From the NCBI GenBank assembly GCA_044221335.1, contig JBGAPI010000046.1:1-40306 (forward strand): DNA of 40,306 nt, read 5' to 3'. The position numbers and the translations under genes were made by a program. The notes below the pieces were generated by a model. It worked only from the letters and a program-made list of their open reading frames with translations. It did no database searches and had not been told where the DNA came from. Shown in pieces: positions 24,962-32,950 of this stretch. Position 1 is the stretch's first letter, and each line of letters begins with the position of its first letter. This DNA is from JBGAPI01 sp044221335 (GTDB lineage Bacteria > Pseudomonadota > Gammaproteobacteria > Xanthomonadales > Ahniellaceae).

Positions 24962-25863
24962 TAGGTCTCGACTTCCGTCGCTCCCAGGGCGATCAATCTG
25001 GCCGCGATCGACACCGCGATCTCCTCCGGCGTCTCGGCGCCGATCTCGATCCCGACTGGCGCGTCGAGGGTGGCGAAGCGCTCGTCGAACGCGGGTAGTG
25101 CGCGGCGCACGGTTGCGATGCGGCGGCGGCTGCCCATCATGCCGAGATAGGCGAGCGAGCGACCCGACATGGCCTCCGCGGCGAACAGGGCGCCGAGGCT
25201 GGCGACGTCGGCGGCGAAGTCGCGGTTGAGCAGCACCGCGTGGACCGCTCGGCCGGTCGCGAGCAAGCCGCCGAGTTCGGCGAACGGCAGGACCCGACGA
25301 TCGGCGATGGCGATCCCGGAGCCGGCGAACTGGCGCGGATCGGGGTCGGCGACGCAGACCGAGTAGTCGAGTGCGCGCACCAGCCGGTACAGCGCGCGGC
25401 CGCAATGGCCGGCGCCGACGATCAGCAACCGCGGATTCGGGCGCAGCGCGAGCATCGCGCCACCTGCGATCAGCGCACCGCGATCCAGGGCGAGCGTCTC
25501 GCCCCTGGACAGCCGGTCCGCGGTCTGTCGCACTGTGGCGGCATCGAGCGCATCCAGTCGCCAGAGCTCCAGCTCGACCCGGCCGCCGCAGACTCCGGCA
25601 GCGTCGGCGCCCCCGCCGAGATCGACGGCCATCCGGGTGAGGTCGTCGCCGGACGCGAGCATCCGCCGCGCGGCGACGATCACCCGAGCCTCCAGTTCGC
25701 CGCCGCCGACGCTGAACTCGCAACGACGCGCGCCGACCAGCATGCGACTGCCGGCGCGCCGCGGCACCGCGCCGCGAGCGCTCGTCACGTGTGCGAGCAC
25801 GCCCGGGCGGCCGGCCGTCAGCCAGCGCACCAGCGCCGCGAATACGGCTTCGTCCTGCGCCAC
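24961..25863 (-). CDS. xdhC: XdhC-family molybdenum-cofactor insertion protein
   Basis: The 300-residue protein is an XdhC homologue, a chaperone that binds and sulfurates molybdenum cofactor and inserts it into xanthine dehydrogenase. An N-terminal XdhC/CoxI domain contains 'ARGAVPRRAGSRMLV' and 'FSVGGGELEARVI'; a C-terminal Rossmann-like domain begins 'RLLIVGAGHCGRAL' and contains 'YLGMMGSRRRIATV'. It begins with GTG one base beyond the xdhB stop, as expected for an xdhABC operon. Confidence 0.92.
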   Translation of the reverse strand: MAQDEAVFAALVRWLTAGRPGVLAHVTSARGAVPRRAGSRMLVGARRCEFSVGGGELEARVIVAARRMLASGDDLTRMAVDLGGGADAAGVCGGRVELELWRLDALDAATVRQTADRLSRGETLALDRGALIAGGAMLALRPNPRLLIVGAGHCGRALYRLVRALDYSVCVADPDPRQFAGSGIAIADRRVLPFAELGGLLATGRAVHAVLLNRDFAADVASLGALFAAEAMSGRSLAYLGMMGSRRRIATVRRALPAFDERFATLDAPVGIEIGAETPEEIAVSIAARLIALGATEVET

Positions 25864-25864
25864 C

Positions 25865-28168
25865 TCAGTGGCTCCCGCGAACGGCCTCGATCGCCCGCCA
25901 GATCGCCTCCGGCGTCGCCGGCGCGCCGAGATCGACGCGCCTCGGCGGTACGTCGGCGAACGCGGCGACCGCCTCGCGCAGCGCTTCGCGCGCCGCGATC
26001 GCCAGCATCAGCGGCGGCTCGCCGACGGCCTTGGAGCCGTGGATCACGGCGGTCGTCGCCGGACGCCGGCGGCGGAACAGGTCGAGGCGAAAGTCGGCAG
26101 GAATCTCCCCGACGGTCGGGATCTTGTAGGTGCTCGGCGCGTCGGTCAGCAGACGACCGTCCTTCCCGAACACGACCTCCTCGGAGGTCAGCCAGCCCAG
26201 CCCCTGGACGAAGCCGCCCTCGATCTGCCCGCGGTCGATCAGCTCGTTCAGCGAATCGCCAACGTCGTGGAGGAGGTCGACACGCAGCAACTTGTGCTGG
26301 CCGGTCCAGCCGTCGACCTCGACCTCGCAGACCGCGGCGCCGAACGAGAAGTAGTAGAACGGATGGCCGCGTCCGGCGGCGGCGTCCCAGTGGATCACCG
26401 GCGTGCGGTAGTAGCCGGTCGCGGACAGGCTGACCCGCTCGCGGTAGGCCTGGCCGACCAGGTCGGCGAAGGCACAGTGCCGCTCGCCGGAGCGGACCTC
26501 GTCGTCGCCGAAACGCACCGTCCCGGCCGCGACGCCGAAGCGCCGGGCAGCGACCTCGGCAAGCCGGCCGCGCAGGGTCGCGCAGGCCGCGGCGACCGCC
26601 TGGCCATTGAGGTCGGCGCCGCTGCTCGCCGCCGTCGCCGACGTATTCGGCACCTTGTCGGTGCTGGTCGGCATCATCTGGATGTGCACCGCGGAGATCC
26701 CGAGCTCGCGCGCGGCGACCGCCAGCATCTTGCTGTGCAGGCCCTGGCCCATCTCGGTGCCGCCGTGATTCAGCTGCACGCTGCCGTCGGCATAGACGTG
26801 GATCAGCGCACCGGCCTGGTTGTACTCGGTCTTGTTGAACGAGATGCCGAATTTCACCGGCGTGATCGCGATGCCGCGACGGCTCGCGCCGCGGGTCGCG
26901 TTGAACGCCCGTACGGCGGCGACACGCGACTCGAAGTCGCTGCTCGCGAGCAGCTCCGCCCACAGTTCCGGCAGGTGGTTGTCGACCACCGGCTGGCCGT
27001 AGTGGGTGAGATTGCGGTCGGGGTCGGCGACGTCGTCGCGGTAGAAGTTGCGCTCTCGGACCACGTGCGCCGGCAGGCCGAGGTGGCGCGCCACCCGGTC
27101 GATGATCTCCTCGCCGAGCAGCATGCCCTGCGGGCCACCGAAGCCGCGGAACGCCGTGTTCGACGGCAGATTCGTTTTCGCGATCAGGCCCGTCAGCGCG
27201 ACGGCCGGGCAGTGGTAGGCGCTGTCGACGTGCACCATCGCGCGCATCAGCACCGGCGGCGACAGGTCGCAGCTCCAGCCGCCGTCGGCGACCAGCGTCG
27301 CGACGAGCGCGGTCAGCCGGCCGTCGCCGTCGAAACCGACCTCGTAGCGCGAGTGGAAGGGGTGGCGCTTGCCGGTCAGCTGCATGTCGTGGCTGCGCGA
27401 CAGCTTCACCCGTGCGGGGCGCTTCAGCTTCCACGCGGCCAGCGCGGCGGCCGCGGCGTAGGGATTGGCCTGGGTCTCCTTGCCGCCGAACCCGCCGCCC
27501 ATGCGCAGGCTCTGCACGACGACGCGGTGCGACGCGAGGCCGAGCACGTGCGCCACGATGTGCTGGGTCTCGCTCGGATGCTGGGTCGAGGACACGACCT
27601 GGACCAGGCCCTCGCTGTCGACCCGCACCTGGCTCGCCTGCGTCTCGAGATAGAAGTGATCCTGACCGCCGTTGTCGAACTCGCCGCTGAGGCGATGGAC
27701 CGATGCCGCGAGCGCGGCGGCGGCATCGCCGCGCGTCACTGTCGCCGGCGGCAGGTGGAAGGCCTGCGCGGCCTCGGCGGCCGCGATGTCGAGCAGCGGC
27801 GGCAATGGCGTCGCGTCGACCCGCACCAGCGCGGCGGCGCGACGCGCGGTCGGCTCGTCCTCGGCCACCACCCAGGCGACCGCCTGGCCGTGGTATTCGA
27901 TCGTGTCCACCGGCAGCAGCGGCTCGTCGTGCTTGATCGGTCCGGTGTCGTTCACGCCGGGGATGTCGGCGGCGGTCAGCACGGCGAGCACGCCCGGCAG
28001 GGCCAGCGCGGCGCTCGCGTCGATGCCGTCGAGGCGGGCGTGGGCGTGCTTCGCCGACACCGGCCACAGGCTGACCAGATCGCGCGCCGGCGGCAGCTCG
28101 TCGGTATAGACGGCGGCGCCGGTGACGTGGCGCCAGGCGCTCTCGTGGGGCTCCGGCCGACCGCTCAC
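25865..28168 (-). CDS. xdhB: Xanthine dehydrogenase, molybdopterin-binding subunit
   Basis: This 767-residue subunit holds the molybdenum active site that oxidises hypoxanthine to xanthine and xanthine to urate. Family motifs are 'HVTGAAVYTDE' at the start, 'MGGGFGGKE', 'FRGFGGPQG', 'GGTEMGQGLHSKM' and the catalytic Glu region 'KAVGEPPLML'. The start is a GTG that overlaps the xdhA stop (GTGA), and the N terminus then fits family members; the open frame runs further upstream inside xdhA without coding meaning. Confidence 0.94.
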   Translation of the reverse strand: MSGRPEPHESAWRHVTGAAVYTDELPPARDLVSLWPVSAKHAHARLDGIDASAALALPGVLAVLTAADIPGVNDTGPIKHDEPLLPVDTIEYHGQAVAWVVAEDEPTARRAAALVRVDATPLPPLLDIAAAEAAQAFHLPPATVTRGDAAAALAASVHRLSGEFDNGGQDHFYLETQASQVRVDSEGLVQVVSSTQHPSETQHIVAHVLGLASHRVVVQSLRMGGGFGGKETQANPYAAAAALAAWKLKRPARVKLSRSHDMQLTGKRHPFHSRYEVGFDGDGRLTALVATLVADGGWSCDLSPPVLMRAMVHVDSAYHCPAVALTGLIAKTNLPSNTAFRGFGGPQGMLLGEEIIDRVARHLGLPAHVVRERNFYRDDVADPDRNLTHYGQPVVDNHLPELWAELLASSDFESRVAAVRAFNATRGASRRGIAITPVKFGISFNKTEYNQAGALIHVYADGSVQLNHGGTEMGQGLHSKMLAVAARELGISAVHIQMMPTSTDKVPNTSATAASSGADLNGQAVAAACATLRGRLAEVAARRFGVAAGTVRFGDDEVRSGERHCAFADLVGQAYRERVSLSATGYYRTPVIHWDAAAGRGHPFYYFSFGAAVCEVEVDGWTGQHKLLRVDLLHDVGDSLNELIDRGQIEGGFVQGLGWLTSEEVVFGKDGRLLTDAPSTYKIPTVGEIPADFRLDLFRRRRPATTAVIHGSKAVGEPPLMLAIAAREALREAVAAFADVPPRRVDLGAPATPEAIWRAIEAVRGSH

Positions 28169-29538
28169 GACGCGTGCTCCGCGACGAAACGGGCGAACAG
28201 GTTTGCCGTGAGCGAGCGCCGGTAGTCGGCGCTGGCACGGGCATCGGACAGCGGCGTGAACGCTTCGCGCAGGCGCTGGCACGCGGCTTCCACCGTGGCA
28301 CGGTCCAGCACGCGGCCCCGCAGGAACTCCTCGACGGCGATCGCTCTTGCAGGAATTGCCGCAACCCCGCCGTACGCCAGCCTGACATCGACGATCTCGC
28401 CATCGCCTTTGCGCGACAGCGCAAAAGCGGCGGCGACGATGCTGATGTCGTCGGTCGGCCGTTTCGACAGTTTGTACGAGGTGCTGATCCAGTCGGGACG
28501 CAGGGGCAGCCGCACCGCGGTGATCAGCTCGTCGGGGCGGCGCAGCGTCGTCCGGTAGCCGGTGAAGTAGCCGGCGATCGGTACGTGGCGGGCGCCATCG
28601 CGGCCGAGCAGCTCGACGTCGGCATCGGCGGCGAGCAGCACCGGCAGCAGGTCGCCGATCGGGGAGGCCGAGCCGAGGTTGCCGCCGATCGTGCCGCGGT
28701 TCTTCACCTGGCGCCCGGCGAACCACGGCAACATCCGGTCGATCATCGGGAACACGCCCGCGAGCTCATGCTCGATCCTGGACAGGCTGACGCCGGCGCC
28801 GATCCGGACCTCGTTGGCGTGGACCTGGATGTGCTGCAGGTCGGAGATGCGGTCAAGCGCGATGTAGCCCGCGGCCTTCGCACGCCCGCGACCGAGCTCC
28901 ACGCCGAGGTCGGTGCCGCCGGCGAGCCAGTCGAATTCGGGATGTGCGGACTTCAGCTCCAGCGCGTCGTCGAGGCGCGTCGGGCTATGCACGGCGCCGA
29001 GCACCGCGGCCGCCGGCGGCGTCGCTGCAGCCCGCTCCATGGCCAGGCGGTCGTCGCCGGTCATCGGTTGCTGCGCCAGCGCGCTCATCGCCCGCCGGAT
29101 CGGCAGGTAGCCGGTGCAGCGGCAGAGATTGCCCTCGATCACGGCGTCGCCCGAGTCGCCCTCGCACCAGCCGGCCGCCATGCTCATGACGAAACCGGGC
29201 GTGCAGTAGCCGCACTGCGAGCCGCCGCAATCCGCCATCGCCCGCTGCACCGGATGCAGGCGCTCGCCCTCGGCGAGACCCTCGACGGTGAGGAGACGAC
29301 GGCCGACGACGGCGCCGAGCGGCAGCAGGCAGGAATTGACGGCGCGGGCCTGCGGCCGGCCCTGGGCATCGGCCTCGAACAGCAGCACCGTGCAGGCACC
29401 GCAGTCGCCGTCTCCGCAGCCTTCCTTGCTGCCGGTGAGGCCCTGCTGCTGCAGCCAGCGCAACAGCGACTGGGTGGCGGATTCCGCGCGGGCGGCGAGC
29501 GGCCGCCCGTTCACAGTCACGAAAACATCGTCGGTCAT
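28165..29538 (-). CDS. xdhA: Xanthine dehydrogenase, small subunit (2Fe-2S and FAD domains)
   Basis: The 457-residue subunit carries a plant-type [2Fe-2S] cluster ('GSKEGCGDGDCGACTVLL'), a second cluster domain ('CGGSQCGYCTPGF', 'EGNLCRCTGY') and a FAD-binding domain beginning near residue 170 with 'FDWLAGGTDLGVE' and 'RNRGTIGGNLGSASP'-like text ('KNRGTIGGNLGSASP'). It passes electrons from the molybdenum site to NAD+. It is the first gene of a translationally coupled xdhABC cluster. Confidence 0.94.
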   Translation of the reverse strand: MTDDVFVTVNGRPLAARAESATQSLLRWLQQQGLTGSKEGCGDGDCGACTVLLFEADAQGRPQARAVNSCLLPLGAVVGRRLLTVEGLAEGERLHPVQRAMADCGGSQCGYCTPGFVMSMAAGWCEGDSGDAVIEGNLCRCTGYLPIRRAMSALAQQPMTGDDRLAMERAAATPPAAAVLGAVHSPTRLDDALELKSAHPEFDWLAGGTDLGVELGRGRAKAAGYIALDRISDLQHIQVHANEVRIGAGVSLSRIEHELAGVFPMIDRMLPWFAGRQVKNRGTIGGNLGSASPIGDLLPVLLAADADVELLGRDGARHVPIAGYFTGYRTTLRRPDELITAVRLPLRPDWISTSYKLSKRPTDDISIVAAAFALSRKGDGEIVDVRLAYGGVAAIPARAIAVEEFLRGRVLDRATVEAACQRLREAFTPLSDARASADYRRSLTANLFARFVAEHAS

Positions 29539-29611
29539 CCGGCAAGCGTAACGCCGAATGCGCGTGGCGGTCGCGGGCGGCCGGGCGGCCGCCTGCGAAC
29601 CGGGGGAGCGC

Positions 29612-30241
29612 TTATGCGGCCTGACGCTTCGGCAGCAGGCCCTCGGCGGCCAGCGCCGCCTGTACGGCCGGACGCTCGGAGACCGTCTGCTGGAATGCGA
29701 CCAGGTGCGGGAACGGCGTCAGGTCGAGCTTCACCGCGGCCGCCCAGCGCGTCACCGTGAACAGGTAGGCGTCGGCGATGCTGAAGCTCGCGCCGGTCAG
29801 GAACGGGGTCTTCGCGAGCTGCGCCTCGATCAGCGCATAGCGCGTCGCGAGCTGGGCGAGCACCGCCTCGCGTGCCGCGCCTTCCAGCGCCGGCTGCTTG
29901 AACAGCGGCGAGTAGCCCTTGTGGATCTCGGTGCCGACGTAAGCCAGCCACTCCTGGGTGCGGTAGCGCTCCGCGGTTCCGGGCGCGGGGACCAGGGCGG
30001 CGGACGGCGCGCGATCGGCGAGGAACTGCGAGATCACCTGGCCCTCGGTCAGCACGCCGGCACCGCCGTCGAGTTCCAGCGCCGGCACGTAGCCCTTCGG
30101 ATTGATCGCGAGGTAGTCGGCACCCTGCTCGGTGCGCTTGGTCGCGCGGTCGACCTTGACGAGCTCGAACAGCAGTCCGGCCTCGCGGGCGACGATGTGC
30201 GGGGCGAGCGAGCAGGTGCCGGGGAGGTAGAACAGTTTCAT
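29612..30241 (-). CDS. Glutathione S-transferase, beta-class-like
   Basis: The 209-residue protein begins 'MKLFYLPGTCSLAPHI', in which Cys10 is the catalytic Cys of bacterial beta-class GSTs. 'PKGYVPALELDGG' and 'LTEGQVISQFLAD' form the glutathione-binding half (residues 1-80); an all-helical half follows with 'FSIADAYLF'. It conjugates glutathione to electrophiles. Its start overlaps the stop of the nitronate monooxygenase gene (ATGA), so the two are one operon. Confidence 0.93.
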   Translation of the reverse strand: MKLFYLPGTCSLAPHIVAREAGLLFELVKVDRATKRTEQGADYLAINPKGYVPALELDGGAGVLTEGQVISQFLADRAPSAALVPAPGTAERYRTQEWLAYVGTEIHKGYSPLFKQPALEGAAREAVLAQLATRYALIEAQLAKTPFLTGASFSIADAYLFTVTRWAAAVKLDLTPFPHLVAFQQTVSERPAVQAALAAEGLLPKRQAA

Positions 30242-31362
30242 GGTGTCACTCCTTGGTGGGTCGGATGACGGTCGCTCGCGGGGGTGGAACGACCGGATGG
30301 GAATGGGGTGTCGGTGAGGCCGACGGCGAGTTCGTCGATCAGCGCGTCGACACGGTGGTGGCGCAGGTTGGGCGCGGCCTGGCTACCCCACAGCGCGACA
30401 AGATCGGTGCGCCCGGCGGCATGGGCCGCGGCACGGAGCTGGCCGGCGAACCAGCCCTGGACCGGGAACGGCAGCGGGTCGAGCCCGCCCTGTTCGGCGG
30501 TCCAGCGGTTGGCGAGACCGCGCGCCAGGCGGCCGCTGAACGCGCGGGTCAGCACGGTGCGCTCGGCGCCGCGACCGAACAGTGCCGCGCGATGCTCGGC
30601 GGTCGCGCCGGACTCCTCGCAGGCGAGGAAGGCCGTTCCGACCTGCACCGCGTCCGCACCCAGCGCACGCGCGGCGCGCACGCCGCGGGCGTCGACGATG
30701 CCGCCGGCGGCGATCACCGGCACCGATACCCGCGCGGCGACCAGCTGGGTCAACGCGAAGCTGCCCATCAACGAATCCTCGGCGCGGGCCAGGAACGACG
30801 GCCGATGGCCGCCGGCCTCCGATCCGGTGGCGACGATCACGTCGATGCCGGCCGCCTCGAGCGCCTCGGCCTCGGCGATGCTGGTGGCGGCGCCGACGGT
30901 GACGATGCCGCGCTGCCGGCAGCGCCGCAGCACGTGGGCCGACGGGACGCCGAACACGAAGCTGAACACCGGCGGCGCGGCCTCGAGCAGCGCCTCGACC
31001 TGCTCGTCGAAGCGTTGGGAGAAGCGCTGCGGCGGCGCCGGCTTCGGCACGCCGAGCTCCTCGAACGCCGGCGCGAAGCGGCGCCAGGCACGCTCGAATT
31101 CGTCGCGCGAGAGTTCCAGGCCGCCCGCGTCGTGGTCGGACACCCACAGGTTCAGCGCGAACTGGCCGACGTCGAGGCGACGCAGCTCCGCGGCAAGATC
31201 GAGGATGCCCTGCGGCGCGAGGTGGTAGGCGCCAAAGGATCCGAGTCCGCCGCGCGCGGCGACCGCCGCCACCAGCCGGGTGCTGGACAGGCCGCCGCCG
31301 AACGGGCCCTGCACGATCGGCAGGCGGGTCCCGAGGCGTTCCGTGGCGCGATTCGCGGTCAT
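30238..31362 (-). CDS. Nitronate monooxygenase (2-nitropropane dioxygenase family)
   Basis: The 374-residue protein is a FMN-dependent TIM barrel: 'LPIVQGPFGGGLSS' at the N terminus, 'GSEAGGHRPS' (substrate and FMN loop), 'VPVIAAGGIVDARGV' and 'ADAVQVGTAFLACEESG' for phosphate binding. The family oxidises alkyl nitronates and sometimes quinones or other electrophiles. It is the first gene of an operon with a GST and is divergent from an HxlR regulator, consistent with detoxification. Confidence 0.9.
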   Translation of the reverse strand: MTANRATERLGTRLPIVQGPFGGGLSSTRLVAAVAARGGLGSFGAYHLAPQGILDLAAELRRLDVGQFALNLWVSDHDAGGLELSRDEFERAWRRFAPAFEELGVPKPAPPQRFSQRFDEQVEALLEAAPPVFSFVFGVPSAHVLRRCRQRGIVTVGAATSIAEAEALEAAGIDVIVATGSEAGGHRPSFLARAEDSLMGSFALTQLVAARVSVPVIAAGGIVDARGVRAARALGADAVQVGTAFLACEESGATAEHRAALFGRGAERTVLTRAFSGRLARGLANRWTAEQGGLDPLPFPVQGWFAGQLRAAAHAAGRTDLVALWGSQAAPNLRHHRVDALIDELAVGLTDTPFPSGRSTPASDRHPTHQGVTP

Positions 31363-31373
31363 TCGTCGATCCC

Positions 31374-31427
31374 GTAGTTACCAGTGGTCACGATATAGGG
31401 ACACGCAACCTGGTATCTAGTAGTTAC
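31374..31427. promoter_or_regulatory. Candidate HxlR operator region
   Basis: The divergent gap holds a direct repeat GTAGTTAC (31374-31381 and 31420-31427) and an inverted pair TACCAG (31379-31384) and CTGGTA (31410-31415). The AT-rich stretch here contrasts with the GC-rich coding DNA and contains TATA-like steps. A regulator binding here could control both divergent units. No single promoter was resolved. Confidence 0.45.
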
Positions 31428-31478
31428 TTATCGAATGTGCTATCCGTTGCGTCACTCGGTTACTCGGGAGATACCGCT

Positions 31479-31862
31479 ATGGGATTGCCGCTCCGCAAGA
31501 GCCGCGTGGCGCCGCCGCCACCCTGCCCGCTGACCCTGTGCATGAAGCTGCTCGCCGGCGCCTGGGCGCCGAACGTCATCTGGTACCTGTCCGGCGGGCC
31601 ACGTCGCTTCGGCGAGCTGCGCCACGACATCCCGCGGATCTCGGCGCGGGTGCTGTCGGCCCGGCTGCGCGAACTCGCCGACAAGGGCGTGATTTCGCGT
31701 ACGCTGATCGACAGCTCCCCGCCGTCCGCGGAATACGCCCTGACCGAGCTCGGCCACGAGCTGGTGCCGGCGATCCAGGCGATCGTGCGGGTCGGGCACA
31801 AGCTGAAGGAGGCCGCGGAGAGCGGCCGCGGTGCGTCGCGGCCGTCGCGACGCGCCGCATGA
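31479..31862 (+). CDS. HxlR-family transcriptional regulator
   Basis: The 127-residue winged-helix protein has the HxlR layout: Cys near the N terminus in 'PPPCPLTLCMKLLAGAWAPNVIWYL', 'GPRRFGELRHDIPRISARVLSARLRELADKG' as recognition helix region, and 'YALTELGHELVPAI' as the wing and dimer helix. Family members often sense electrophiles or quinones through Cys. The ATG at 31479 follows GGGAGA and was preferred over one 14 codons upstream. It is divergent from the nitronate monooxygenase-GST operon, its likely target. Confidence 0.9.
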   Translation: MGLPLRKSRVAPPPPCPLTLCMKLLAGAWAPNVIWYLSGGPRRFGELRHDIPRISARVLSARLRELADKGVISRTLIDSSPPSAEYALTELGHELVPAIQAIVRVGHKLKEAAESGRGASRPSRRAA

Positions 31863-31893
31863 TGTCGCGCCGTATCGACTGCTGGGAGAGGAC

Positions 31894-32892
31894 ATGGATT
31901 CCGCGTTGAAGCACTGGATCGAGGGCCTGCCGAAGGCCGAGCTGCACATCCACATCGAGGGCTCGCTGGAGCCGGAACTGATCTTCGCGCTGGCCGAGCG
32001 CAACCGGGTGAAGCTCGCCTACCCGAGCGTCGAGGCGCTGCGCGCCGCCTACGCCTTCACCAACCTGCAGAGCTTCCTCGACATCTACTATGCCGGCGCC
32101 AGCGTGCTGCTGACGGAGGCCGACTTCTTCGACATGGCCTGGGCGTATTTCCTCCGCGCCAAGGCCGACAACGTGGTCCGCGCGGAGCTGTTCTTCGATC
32201 CGCAGACCCACACCGAGCGCGGCGTAGCGATGCGCACCGTGATCGACGGGCTGTCCCGCGCCTGTGCCCAGGCCAAGTCCGAGCTTGGCATCGACGCCGA
32301 GCTGATCCTGTGCTTCCTCCGGCATCTGTCCGAGGACGCGGCGCTGGCGACGCTCGAGGAGGCGAAGCCCTTCCTTGGCCGCTACATCGGCGTCGGCCTC
32401 GACTCCAGCGAGGTCGGCCATCCGCCGGAGAAGTTCGCGCGCGTGTTCGCCGAAGCGCGTCGGCTCGGCCTGCGCGCGGTCGCGCACGCCGGCGAGGAAG
32501 GGCCGCCCGAGTACATCTGGAATGCGCTCGACGTTCTCAAGGTCGAGCGCATCGATCACGGCGTGCAGTCCTTGAAGGACGCTCGTCTCGTCGAACGCCT
32601 GGTGCGCGAGCGGATGCCGCTCACGGTGTGTCCGTTCTCCAACGTGAAGCTGTGCGTGTTCAAGACGCTGGCCGAGCACAACCTCGCGAGGATGCTCGAT
32701 GCCGGCCTCGTCGCCACCATCAATTCCGACGACCCGGCCTACTTCGGCGGCTACATGAACGACAATTTCGTCGGGACGGCCAAGGCGCTGTCGCTGTCCA
32801 AGGAGCAGCTGGTGACGCTAGCGGCGAACAGCTTCGAGGCGAGTTTCGCGTCGGCGGAACGCAAGACCGAGTACCGCAAGCTGCTCTCGTAG
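31894..32892 (+). CDS. Adenine deaminase, adenosine-deaminase superfamily
   Basis: The 332-residue metal-dependent hydrolase contains HIHIEGSL (metal-binding HxH), 'AHAGEEG', 'IDHGVQS' and 'NSDDPAYFGGY'. The last motif distinguishes bacterial/fungal adenine deaminases (as shown for PA0148-like proteins) from true adenosine deaminases, whose motif differs. It converts adenine to hypoxanthine, which the xanthine dehydrogenase encoded at 25.9-29.5 kb can take to urate. GGGAGAGG precedes the ATG at 31894. The stop codon lies inside a palindrome. Confidence 0.88.
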   Translation: MDSALKHWIEGLPKAELHIHIEGSLEPELIFALAERNRVKLAYPSVEALRAAYAFTNLQSFLDIYYAGASVLLTEADFFDMAWAYFLRAKADNVVRAELFFDPQTHTERGVAMRTVIDGLSRACAQAKSELGIDAELILCFLRHLSEDAALATLEEAKPFLGRYIGVGLDSSEVGHPPEKFARVFAEARRLGLRAVAHAGEEGPPEYIWNALDVLKVERIDHGVQSLKDARLVERLVRERMPLTVCPFSNVKLCVFKTLAEHNLARMLDAGLVATINSDDPAYFGGYMNDNFVGTAKALSLSKEQLVTLAANSFEASFASAERKTEYRKLLS

Positions 32893-32950
32893 GGCGGCCC
32901 TTGGCCGCCTTCGCGAGGCGCATCGCAATGGCGGGCAGTGCCCGCCCTAC
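32889..32950. repeat. Palindromic REP-like element at a convergent gene junction
   Basis: GTAGGGCGG (32889-32897) is complementary to CCGCCCTAC (32942-32950). Between them lie two smaller hairpins, GGCGGCC-CTT-GGCCGCC and GGCGGG-CAGTG-CCCGCC. The outer TAG on each strand is the stop codon of the flanking gene: the deaminase on the plus strand and the AAA ATPase on the minus strand. It can act as a bidirectional transcription stop. Confidence 0.75.

Noticed and set aside
25535..28225. 896-codon plus-strand frame opposite xdhB
   Set aside because: Antisense shadow of a clear molybdopterin subunit; no motifs.
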